In this document: positions 38,222-50,300 of the stretch, in pieces | Numbering within the stretch: the first letter of the stretch is position 1 | Layout of the letters: each line of letters starts with the position of its first letter | DNA from: Daphnia pulex | Taxonomy: Eukaryota; Arthropoda; Branchiopoda; Diplostraca; Daphniidae | Direction: 5' to 3' | Assembly: GCF_021134715.1 (NCBI RefSeq) | Contig: NC_060024.1 | Span: forward strand, 12,822,974-12,886,973 | Length of the DNA: 64,000 bases | Notes under the pieces: model-generated | Told to the model about the DNA's origin: nothing | Database searches by the model: none | The model's input: only the letters and a program-made list of their open reading frames with translations | Made by a program: the position numbers and the translations under genes

Positions 38222-39101
38222 ATGCATATCTTCTTCTATGTGATTCACGTGACGGCAATGCTGGCCATCGTTTCAGGTGATCTGTCATTTTTACTGTCAT
38301 CCGTTTTCATTTCTTCTCCCCTCCACACACTCGTGTGTGTAGGTAGAGGTCTAGTTAAAATAGGCAAGTGTCTAATAGTCAAAACTTTTGTGACATAACA
38401 CCACACCACAGTTTAAAAAAAGAGAGGTCCTGTATATAGTGTGAATCGACTGACGTGGGGGGAAGTCTCATTCACTTGTGACAGCCAGGAGGCCAGTAGG
38501 AGTGAGTCTCCTATCCGCCCGGATTTATTTTTACCCCCTCTGCAGTTCACTTGCCCTTGCTGGAAATAGACCTATTTTTAATTCCTTTTTTTTTTCTTTT
38601 AAACATTTTTCTCTTATTTGTCGTAATGCGGAAGCGCGGAGTAGCTCATTTGGTCCCTTTATTTTTAATTTTTCGATCCTTTTTTTCCAGGAAATTGCAA
38701 CAAGTACGGCAATGCTTGCTTCGGTGCCCATGGTAAAAGAAGCGACTTTAAACGAACCAGCACTGTCGATCTGTCGGATCAAATTTGGCCAGTAGCGACA
38801 AACTGGAATCCAACCAGACCTGATGAGCCCGTTCAGGAGCGACGACAAATGAAACCGCTTCCAGCTCTTCAACTGGTAAAATACATTTATTTTTAATTGA
38901 TTTATTACTACTGCTAAATTCCGGAATTTTCCTTATTGCGATGAAAATATCAATGGGGATTTTTGAAATAAAACTTCCACTTGGGGGTGTAACTATTTTG
39001 TGTTTTGTGTGTTTGCACAGGAATCGGTTTTGGTTTATAACGACATCCCACGATCGGCTGAACATTCCAGGTATCTGAACCAAGAAGATTATAACAACTG
39101 A
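38222..39101 (+). CDS. CCHamide-type neuropeptide precursor, 106 aa
   Basis: Three exons join in phase: 38222-38276, 38691-38875 and 39021-39101. Exon 1 encodes a signal peptide (MHIFFYVIHVTAMLAIVSG). Exon 2 opens directly with the peptide block NCNKYGNACFGAHGKR: two Cys six residues apart, a GAH end, Gly as amide donor, and a Lys-Arg cleavage site. The predicted mature product is a 13-residue C-terminally amidated peptide with one disulfide, placed immediately after the signal peptide as in insect CCHamides (I recall SCLEYGHSCWGAH for the fly). The rest is spacer with further basic sites (FKR, ERR) and no second copy. CCHamides are secreted from neuroendocrine or gut cells and act on bombesin-receptor-like GPCRs. 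Asn replaces the His usual before the second Cys pair region. A GT inside exon 3 (39071) could allow a longer 3' end. Confidence 0.85.
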
Positions 39102-41367
39102 TCCGGATCGCCACCGTTTTTTTCCTTAACACCTTCCGCCTCCCCTCCATTTTGCATTGTTACTTCCAGAGCCATTTCAATTGTGAACCGAACAAACGGC
39201 CAGAGAGAAAGAGAAAAATCCATCGGTCATAACGGGCGTAATGGACCGACAAACTTTTTCTCTCTGAACCGTTTTTCAGCACGACAAATGGACATAATAG
39301 AAATATCCAGGTAGAGGGGGGAATGTTAGAGAAACACACACAGTTGAAGGTTATCTTTTTAGCTTATAGTTTACTTGCTTTAACTATTTGGGAATTATTC
39401 GGCGACAAATCTGATCCCTTTTTTGGCCCTGTGGACTTCTAAGAATGGGCGTCCATCTTTTTTGGTGAAGCGTTTGAACGCTGGGCATTTCCTGTCGATG
39501 TAGTAGAAATGCGGCATTCACTTTCTTTATTACTCTTCATCCGAGCTTTCATCCTTTTCCCCCTTTTCTTCTCTCTTCGCAGTTGTACTAACTATATATA
39601 TACACGCTGATACACACAACACACTCTGCTGAGCTGCTACACAACATATACCTGTGCTCCGGGAGTTGCTTTCTTTCAAAACAACCCTCGAGGCTCTTTT
39701 TTTTTTACCTGTTTTGTTTGTATCTTACTACTTTCTATTTGGTTATTTTTCCCTCCATTTTTGTGCGTGTGTAGAGTCTTCCATTCTTCCTTGTTACGAG
39801 AAAAATATCCTAGCTGCTGCTGCTGCTACTGCTAACTACCCCTTCTGTTACACGAATGTTGTTGGATTACTGGACAACTTTTGGAACCCCCCCTCTCATT
39901 CGTATGTGCCCCTATATAACGGCAGGAGGAAATGGTTGATGAGTAATACACCTCAACACAAGCTTGACGGCCGTTATTTTCGGACACCACCACCAACCGC
40001 CAAAGCTTGAAATACTCGCCCAGTCGCCATCACAATTTTTTGGGAAATGTATACAGCCGACAACTTTTTTATATTTTTCAAAAGGGGGTTGATGGATACG
40101 GGAGAAAAAAAAGGCAAACTTTTTTTATTTTAAAAAAGATTTTCACTGGGTTCTTATCTCGAGTGCTTGTACACTAAATATTACAGCCGCCAGCATATAC
40201 CCACACACTAGAAAAAGAGTTCTTGTATTCCTCTCTTTTTTATCTTCACGCTTCGGCTACTATTTCTATAACGTCATCATATTTCAATATTCAAATATCT
40301 ATACAAGAGGGATATGTCAGCAGCTCGGAGATCGTTTTCAGCTCATTCTCACGACCAAATAAATAGATCAATAGGTGTTGTTTGGATTGAATTTGTTCTG
40401 GTTTGGGTTGCGCCTCTCTTATACCACGACGTGTGTGTGTTTGGTTTGAATATTTCTCTGTTCTATTTTCGTTTCCAAAAAGTTCTAGGTGGCAAAAGGG
40501 GCAAACAAAAGTTCCCTAAACAAAACAGAAAAAGAAATGAAAACGACCCTAGCTCGACAAAAGAATCCCGTGTATTTGATTGGCCTGCCCAACATTATTA
40601 GACCGCCACCACGGTGCCAGAGATTAAATTGCCCAAAGTTTAATGAAGACAAAAATAGAACTCGCTTAAGCACGACTTTTAATTATCGTGAGTCCTTTGC
40701 CCTCTCACGCTCGAACGAATGAACGACAGGTATATATCTCTTTGTGAATGCCTTCAGGGATTCTAGGCCTGTTAGCTATCGCGATTCCCCAACTATCGAT
40801 TATTAAAAAGGGGGCGGAGCACTAACGCCACCAGGCGGCGTTGGCCTCCAACGATCGAGTTGGGAGGGGAGGGAGAGATAATATAGTGACTCTACCTTCT
40901 TTTTTATTTTGCTTACCCATCCTCTACTGCAATAGTCCCGAGTTGGGCCGCTGACGGCAGCGTAGTAGAGCTGACAGTGCGCGCCAGTCAAGACACGCGA
41001 ATTGAACTCTCTCCCACCTCGTTCGTTCGTTTATTCACGAACTTTTTTCATCTTCCCAAGCCAAAAAACTTTGGTCGTCTCCTAGCTCTACATAGTTCAT
41101 TTACTATTCATTTCCAATTCTGCTGTTTATTCAACAGTTTTCAGAAAAGAGATATAAAAAGAGTTGAGATTCTTCTGACATCACACAACGAGTGTGTGTG
41201 AGAATCTGTGTGTGTTGTTGTGTGTTACAGAAAGTCTATGGGTGTGTAGAGTGTGTTCTCTGGTGTGTTTGTGTGGCCCGTGTGGTTGTCGTGTTGTCCC
41301 GCAAGAGTTTTGGAAGAGAGTAAACTTCTTCTTCGGGAATTGACTATTCACATTCATAACACGTAAA
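39102..41367. other. Spacer upstream of Fasciclin I
   Basis: No gene is supported. The stretch contains T-runs, TATATA near 39592 and a CTG/CTA tract near 39812-39832. The last few hundred bases should include the Fasciclin I promoter and 5' UTR; the interval 41193-41290 is GT-rich and precedes the start codon. Confidence 0.5.
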
Positions 41368-44300
41368 ATGTCTTGGTCCGTGACCTTGTCGCTACTGGCC
41401 GTTTCTTCGTGGCTGTTGGCGTTTGCGTTGGCTGTCGGTCCCGTCATGAACCAACAACCAACCATCTTCGACCTCATTCAAAATGATCCCGATCTCTCAG
41501 AAGTACGTATATTCAATCTTTATAAACTTTCATTTTGGGTTCAATTCAATTGCCATCGACTGGTGTGATAGCACTATTGCATATATAAAATGGCGCGTGT
41601 GTGTGATTGAATCGATTTAATGCTCTTAAAGGTTTTCTCCCTAATGCGACAGAGTGAAAGAAGCGAGAGACATGTGAATAAGATCAAAGTGGAAAATCTG
41701 GGAAAATCCAGCCTGGGCCTTATTCTCCATGATGTAATGGATGTGACATTTTGACGACAGCTGCAGATGGTCAAACATTGATTCTCAATTGAAATCAAAT
41801 AGAGTGTGAATCCGAGTCTAAAAGATTAGAGAGAAAAAATAAGGTGCTGCTCCCCCTTTATTTTTTGGTATAACCCCCCCTTTAGCCCCCCTCCAATGGC
41901 TTCACCCCTCGCCACTTAACCGACGTGTTACAATGTAGTGTCAATTTGGTCTTTTCTGTCGACCCTCTTATTTCTCTTACAAGGGGGACCAGTTCTGTGT
42001 ACATATCCGAGTCTCCGTGAGATCCGGTGAGAGTGACTAGGGGGGTAGTAGTGGCGTGGTCTTTTATCCCCCCACACCCTCATCAATGGCGCCACGTGAC
42101 GCAGCTGCTTCTTCTTTATTCCGAACGAAATAATCTCAAAAATGGGGTGGGGCTATACTCTTTTACTTCCGCATTTGCAGTGTACCCTATTCCTTTTTGC
42201 GACACTGAGATGGGATCCACACACACACAGAGTAGACGAAAGTTATCGATCTAGCAACGCCACCCATGTCTGCGATCAATGAAAGGCACCCCACGGACGT
42301 CACGTCGCATGGCCACCAATCAGCAATTTTTAGCTCCTCCGTTTCTTTTCTGTCTGTCCCTTTTATTCGCCTCACTCACCCCTAAGCACATCATCAACGG
42401 AAGCCCGCACATTGCGTTATCCATCCAATGATGAGTTTCAAAAAAAAAAAAAGAAATCATTTAAACAAGATTGTATATAACCGACTTGGGTCCACCGTGA
42501 AATGGGGGTTAATCAAATTTAGACAATTTGAAAATAGGCCCCGGTTGATTTTTCTTTTCCCATTTCAGAATACGTCCATCGATCTTGTATTGTTGACTTG
42601 ACATAATCGGGTCTTCCTGCCTCAGATCACGATGAATGCGTCAATGTCCTTCTTCTTTATATTGGGTCGATGGTATTTTTCTCTTTTGTTGTCACCCGAG
42701 AAAGGACGGGATAACACCCAATCCGTTAGGAAACGCCAGGGCACGAACGCGCACGAAAGAGGATACACTAAGAACCCCACACACGGCATTATAATTACTG
42801 ATTAGATCTGCGGTGGATCCATTTACCCTGGGATTCTCTTCTTGTTTTATCCACTCGTACACATACCTTTCATACACGCGACTTGGAATCTCTGGTTTCA
42901 CTTCAATGCGGATGTCTACTCTTTGAGAGTCTATTGGTAATGTAGTCGGCCAATTTCCGGGATGCGCAATTTAGAAAATTATCTTCCCAATCGATTGAAC
43001 CGTGATTTTAAACAAACCCCTCTTTTGGGTGCAACTCGATACGCCAGCCAAAGTTCCCAGCTTTTTTCTGTTTACGATTTGTTTTCCAGCATTTTTATGT
43101 GTCGTACAAAATTCTGAAAATAAACTTGTTCCCCCTCTTATTTAGTCTGTGAGATTTTAGGACCCCAGTTTCTATGGCCGTCAAAAACATTCGCCCAACA
43201 GTCAACTATTGTATATATACACTGTTAGTATTTTTTAAAAATAAGAGCAGAAGCCATAATGTCGAACATCCAATTATATCTCCGCGATGCGGCAAAAGGA
43301 AAATGTACACATTGGCGTCGCCTAGGCGTCTATAGGCGAACGTTGTTCCGCCTTTTGTTGGGGATAGAAGTTGAGGATCAAGAAGACACACGACATAATA
43401 TTCACGCACGTCTGCGACCCTTCGACTCGGAAAACTTTTTTTCTTTTTGGAAATGGAACGAGGGGGTTTGTTGTTGTTGATCCCGCGTACAGTAGAAGCA
43501 CCCGGAATTATCGAGTGGGGGCACCCCACGACCCGCGTTTCTCAACTATGTGCTAGTACACACACAGCAGCTGTGCATATATGTTTATAATTTATGTAAT
43601 AATAATATGACAGACGATGGATATTTTGAAAAAAAAAACCCTCTGGGGTGGGAGGGACACACAATAAATCTTTGTGCGAGTGATGACTGAAAAAGTGAAG
43701 CGATCCAGTGCGTGACGTCGCCGAGCGCATCACGCTCCAGCGGAATCGCCACCTCCTCCTTTCCCCCCTGGCAGTCGGCCACAATCCCCCCCCCCCCTTC
43801 CAGCCTGAAATCAATAAGTCACTAAATTCCCTCCCCGACCATATATCGTCTAGTAGCTCCTTATCTTTCCACACACAAAATGTTGGCTCCTAGATGTTGC
43901 GGAAGAGCGGTAGGAGAGGGGGGATGGATGTTTTCGCAGACGGTTACATCCATCCCCCCCACCACTCTGTCGCAGACGTTGCGATTCGATTCGATTGTCA
44001 GCAACTCTTTTGTGTGTGTGTGGAGATCTCGGTTGCCATTAGTGAGTCATTTAGTCCTAGGCAATTTGATGAAATGCTCCCCCCTTTCGATTTATACATG
44101 GAAGGAAGAAGGGGAGAGAAGGTTGATTGATGTTTACCGCTGTAAGAAAAATCAATACTCCCCGTTTCACTGTCTAAATAATAATATTCCACTTTGATTT
44201 AATTGAATTTTCTTTCCATTAGTTTTTCAGTTTGATTTCGAGGAACGAATTGGTGCCGACGCTGCTCAAGTTCCGCCAGGCCACCGTTTTCGCTCCCAAC

Positions 44301-47300
44301 AACGAAGCCATGAGAGCTTACACCGGACCAAAGGACCAGGATTTACTACTTTACCATCTCGGTAAGATCTTTGTCCAAAAAAACCTCCCACTGTGTGTTT
44401 GTCTAACTCGCCCTATTTAGCGCACTAAAGACTTATATACGAGGAGGGGAAACTTTGAAGGGTAAACTACTACTTGTGCCATCATCTTGGGTGAAACAAG
44501 TCTTTCAAGGGAGCAAACATGCAGCAGTTCTCTCGTTTGTTTTAAACAAACAGCGGGACTGCCGCTTTCGAGATGAGGGTGAGAAAACATGGACCAGTCT
44601 GGCGTGTATGGGGTCCTCTGTTTGTTGGTTGTTAGCCTGCAGTTAAGTAGCAATCAATAATTTCGGGGTTCAAATAGAGAGAGTGCACTGCCCCCTGTCG
44701 TATAGTTTGAACGATAATAGATTGTAGACAATTTAAAAAAAAACTATAACTGATTTTCTTCTTTTTTGAAATGATGATGCAGCTAACGTGGCATTGACGA
44801 CAGACAAATTGGACCAGTCTGTTTCCAGCGAATTGCCCGGCAACCCGCCGCTATGGATCGCTCGTCGCGACGCTAGTTCCTACCAGTACGATCTTTACGT
44901 CAACGATGCCCGGGTTATCCTTGGCGACATCAAAGCCATGTCGACGAGACAAGACGAACAAGTACGTATCTATCTAGAGTATACACACACATACACAATC
45001 AACTGAGCTTCCATCGCTGGGCCCCACCAGATTGAATTTGAGAAAACGCTCTGTGATTTGTTGTTGCCACAAAATGACCATTTCCTTTTCCATCAACTCC
45101 AGTTGAAGCAATTTCAAATTGGAAATTCTCCCATTGTCCTGTTCATTTCCTTTCTATCCCCCGGTCGCCGGAATTGGATTTTTTCTCAGTACAACAAAAC
45201 AAACGAGACTTTGATGTGTCTAGAAAATCTTAGATTATTGTATTGTATTTTGTTCAAAATTCCAAAATAAGGTTTTGCATGTCATCGACAAAGTCCTGGA
45301 GCCCATTTTGACATCTGCTCGTGATCCGCAACTCTCCAATCCCGACGCTGCCCGTCTCCTGGAAAGAGCCGGAAGTTTCAATCTGGGACCCTATCAAATC
45401 AGGTGATTTTTTTTAAATAACCCGTTCAAAAGTTTGTTCTTCCACTTTAATATTATATTGACTTTCGGGGAATATTTTAGCGACTTTGTCCAGCAAGTCA
45501 CGTCGCACAAGAAGCTGTCGGTGTTTGCCACGCCCGGACGCCACACATTTTTGATTCCGATCAATCGCGGATTCGAGGTGATTGATCTTTGATTTTCTTC
45601 TCCCGTTATTTGTTTCTGGCCAGTGAGCCATGGCATGGCAACGATGCTCGTTCAAGTGGCAACCGCGATAATGCACGTCAGACGGGGGCAAGACTGCGAC
45701 CATCGATCAAACAACCAGCAGCTGACCGTCTGACCTCGTGAATCGTTGGATCTATTACACACAGTCTGCAGTTGCAAGGCTTTATTTTTTATTTAGTTTG
45801 GTTGTAATTATTTCCTGTATTACTGTTTATTGTCATTGTATTTTATTTATTTTTTCCCCTCGTCCGCTTTGAATTTTTATTGCCCTGTGACGTATCAGTT
45901 TTCAATGTTCAGAAAAACCAAAAGGTTTCTTGGTTGTGTGGAAGATTCTTATTTCTTGGCTTTCCACCCTCTTGTGTGTAGGCCGTGTCGCGTGACAAGA
46001 TCGACCCCAAAGTGATTGACGGACACATCGTGCCCAATGTGGCTCTGTTCACCCGCCCAGCCATCAGAGGACGGCCCGTTCAAACCTTGGCCTTTTCCGA
46101 CAACCTGAAAGTCAGCGTTTCCTTCAGTAACGAATCGCTGCCGTCGCAAGAAATCGGATCGCGAGGTATTTGTTCCCCCTTATCTTGGGCCATTTTTGGA
46201 AAGAAATTTAACTTCTTCTTCTTCTTCTTCCTATAGTGTACGTGCAATCCAACACCCTGGTGGGCGATTTCCATCATCCAAGAGGCGTTGTCGTGGCCCA
46301 GGTGGTCAAAGCCAACATCCCCGTCCGCAATGGCGTCGTCCATCTCATCGACAAGCCGCTCATCGTCATCGATATCGACATTGTCAACTTCCTCAAGGTA
46401 CGCCAATCAAAGTTTGATTCCTTTCTTCATTCTTCATGTGTGACGAAAATTGTTATTTCTACATATAAAATGTAATCGATTAAGTAGCCAGAGCCTATCA
46501 AATCATATACCAATGTCAATCGAGAGGAAAAATAGAGAGAGAATGCCACGCCCTCGTGTGTGTTTATACAAACAAAATGAAAACCGTCAAATGTTAGCGA
46601 GACACATTTTTTAACCAAATTAGAGAAAGTTTGTGTCACTGGAATTTTTATTTTTATTTTTTTTAAATTTTATTTTTTGGGTGATAGTTTAAAAAATCAT
46701 TTCATAGGGACGATATATTTACTCCTATCATTATATATCGTCGTAATATCTTTTTTCTTATATTTTCTCACTGTTTTCTTTTATTATTTATTTGTTTTTA
46801 AATTAAAAACAAAAGAAACAAAATCTGATTTTCTATCTCTCTCACTATCTATTTTTCTCTTCTCTGTCTGGTTTTTTACTTTTTATACTTACGGTGTCTT
46901 GTGTGCTTTCATGGTTTTCCCATTCGGCATGCTGCAGTCCTTTAAGGTAAACGGGTGTCTCTCAATTCCTTAAAAAATCTTTTATTTTTTTATTTCTCTC
47001 TCACCTTTCAAAAGAATTGTTGAACAACAACACTTTTTCACTGTAAAACATAATTATTGGAGCAAAAAAAACATGAACATGAACTACCGTCTAATTATTC
47101 ATGTCTTCATCTCCTTTTTGACAAAAACAAAACGGGCAGTCGGTAGATTTCCCGCATTAGTCTCTCAGCAGAAAAAAAAAAAAGACGATGATGACAAATG
47201 TGTAATTTTAACAATGATGAGCACCAGCGCAGGCAATGCCAAGGAGGGAAATACCCGGGCATTGCCTCAACAATGTAGGCTCATCGTTCATTTGCATGGC

Positions 47301-50300
47301 TTTTTTTTCCCGCACCACCGCTCTATACAAAATAAAATGACAAAACAAAAAAGAAAAAAGTTCGTCTTAATGAACCGGTTTTTCTGGGGGTGCCAACTAT
47401 TTCAAGACGTTAATATCGTTGGCATGCGACCATCTCTATAGATTGTGTGTAGTCTCAGTCAAAAAAGAAACACACACCAAGTTGTAATAATCCTCTTGTC
47501 GATTCAAAATACCTGCAGAAAAATCCGGCCCATGAAAACGAACTTTTTGTAATTTAATTCTAAACCTATGGTACATGTATATATTGGTATACTATCCTCT
47601 GGTATTCCTATATATATATCTAACATATGGTGTAGCTCGCTGTAGAACATCACGCATTTATTCGCTACGAACCCAATAAAAACTCACGCAGCAATCATAA
47701 ATAAATAAAAGCCACACACACACACACACACACAAAAGACACACATACAAGACAAGAGAGAGCGAAGAGAGAGAAAGAGATACACACATATAAAAAAGTA
47801 ACTACACAGAAAAAAGATAATCTAATCTAATAATTTGATTTGTGCATGCCTTCCGGTGCATGCTGGCACTCCGACCTGAAGGTCTTTGTAAGTATATAAC
47901 ATCTATACTATACATATATATATATATCATCCATTCAGTCTATATAACTTACATATACGTGCCCAAATGTCTATATTTCGTCTGCCTAGCTACTATTCTC
48001 TTTTCGCTTGTACTTTTCTTATTCTTTCCTGGATCTATTTTCGGGCCTTAATTCTTTTCTGTCTGGGGGTCCTTTGTTTCTTACTTTTGTATTTGCGTCA
48101 AAGTAAAAATGATGATTCGTTTTTGTACTTTTATTTTTGCTACTGTCGAGGAGTAGCTCCACACGGCATATTGAATTGTAGCGATCGATAGGGTTGTCAT
48201 GGTTTCCAAAAGTTATTTTTTTTTTGTTCGAGCCAATCGATTTATCGTTTCCTTTTTTCTTTGCGTGATGCGCTTTGGTTGTTGGTGTAGGAACAACGCA
48301 ACGGGATCCTCTACGAGTTCTACCGCATCATGAAGGATTTCGCTACCAACTTTATGGAGGGCATCACCGGCGCTGGCGAACTGACCCTCCTAGCTCCTTC
48401 TAACGAGGCCTTTCGCCGGCTAGGAGACAAGAACCTCAACGCCCTGTTGGCCAATCAACAAAAACTGACTGAAATCCTCCAACTTCACGTCATCCGCAGG
48501 CGGCTCTCGTCCGATGAGATTATCCAGAATCCCCTCTTCTCTCATGTAATTGCCTTTCTACGACTACTACTTTTATCATTTATTCAGGATACACTGGCCG
48601 GATGGGCCGGAAGGCAGTAATAGAGATGCTCATTCATCATTCTCTTTCTTGTGTTGGAAGGTTGAATCGGCTGACCGTCATCGTCGGCTCTACTTTTCCG
48701 CCTTTGGTCCAGATGACAACATCACCATCTCGGTGGAAGGCGGAGGAGTCAACGCCACCATCATCCAGCCCGACATTGGCGCCCTCAACGGGATCGTTCA
48801 CATCATTGACCGCGTCCTCGGCGTCCCCACCATGACCGTCATCGAGAAACTCCAGCAAGATCCCATCATGAGGTTAAAAATTCAATTGAAATTTGGTATG
48901 AAACAATCAACTGACTTGACAATTTTCTATGCAGCAAAACACACGCGCTGGCCATCCAAGATGATTTCCTCGGGCGGATGCAAGCCTACAGAGATCCGTA
49001 CAACACTAAAATCCAGCAAAAGTTCACGATGCTGGTGCCCAGTGACGAGGCCTGGGAGGTTGTCCATCGCACGATGGGCTCAGCTTTCAAGAAGCTCTTT
49101 ATGGGAGAATATTCTTACAACGTGAGTGATATTTATTCAAATCATCAAATCGGTAGTGTGCTGTGCACCTGGGAATTTCATATATTATACGTATTTCCAG
49201 GAAAGCTAGGTCGTCTGCTAGTCTAGCAAACGTCAGAGTTTTTAGTCTCCAATCAATCACCTTTTCTTAGTGTTCTTTTTGCCCTACATTCTCGCCTGTG
49301 GTCTCCTTTTGTTGACTGAAAACCCGTGATCTCGGTGTAACAGGGCAATAATTTTTCTGCTGATTGTAAAATTCTGTGTGCTTGATCTTGCTGTCCCAGC
49401 CACCAACATGAGTCAGGTCGACGGTGGCGACATCTCTGAGCCTGGCTCGGCAACTTCGGCAACTTCTGCCATAACTTGTGGCTTTTGCCAAAAATCGTTC
49501 AAAGGGAAGAAAAGTCGGAAGTTCTGCTCCACGAACTGCTTTCAAGATTTCCAAAAAGCAAACAGCAGCAAGCAGTCAACCAATGTCGCAAGTTTTCTCA
49601 CCCTAGCCAATAGTGATCAGGATGTTTACTCAACTCCAAATACAGTCTCCAAGCCTAAACGTCTGTTGTCTGCGGATTCCAGCCCAGATGTATCCATGTC
49701 AGATCCTAAGAAAATTCGTTACGAAGACTACAGCAGCCTCACCAACGACTCCGAGCTTTCTCACCTTGATGCCCTCAACAGAGAAGATATTTGCAAGAAA
49801 TTAATGGCGGCTATCGACTTTATTAAGACCCAGCATGAACGTATCTCCAAGCTGGAATCCGACCTGGTGGATGTAAAGCTCGCCTTCGCGGATGCGATGA
49901 CTCTTCGATTCGTCGACCAGCGTGCTTCCTTGACTTCTCAACCTGCCGTTCCGGTTCACTCGGGCAAACCTCTGTACTCACAAGCCGTCCGAGGCCAGCA
50001 AGCTCCCGTCCTCGTAGCAAGTTATTCATCCAGCGCCATGCCTCCTGACCGAATCTCACTGGCTGGATTGGAGAAGCTCCTTGATTCCGGCGCTGGTGGC
50101 CCGGTTCCAGCGTCAGTCAGGCAAAAGGACAACAACATTTTCGTCCGGCTTAACGACCCAGCTGACCTTGATCGTGCCAAATCTATTCTGGAATCCAAGG
50201 CTGGACCTGACAGTGTAAATATTTTTAATTCTGTATCTCGTCCTACCAAACTGTACCCTGCTGTTGCCTTGTTTGTTGATTTGAGCTACCTGCCAAGTTT

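Larger units (their letters stand above)
46398..48290 (+). other. Fas1 intron 7 holding micro-exon candidates
   Basis: This 1.9-kb intron is AT-rich with T-runs, an (AC)n tract near 47715-47734 and the two micro-exon candidates. A perfect 10-bp inverted repeat (aggcaatgcc at 47231-47240 and its complement at 47258-47267, 17-nt loop) could form a hairpin between them. Confidence 0.6.

Noticed and set aside
44231..44361. Alternative Fas1 exon 2 start after tttttcag at 44230
   Set aside because: It shifts frame; the acceptor ending at 44222 keeps frame and restores the family-like FFSL.
49378..49407. Upstream GTG as ORF1 start
   Set aside because: The frame is open there but no ATG exists before 49408, which has good context for a eukaryotic start.
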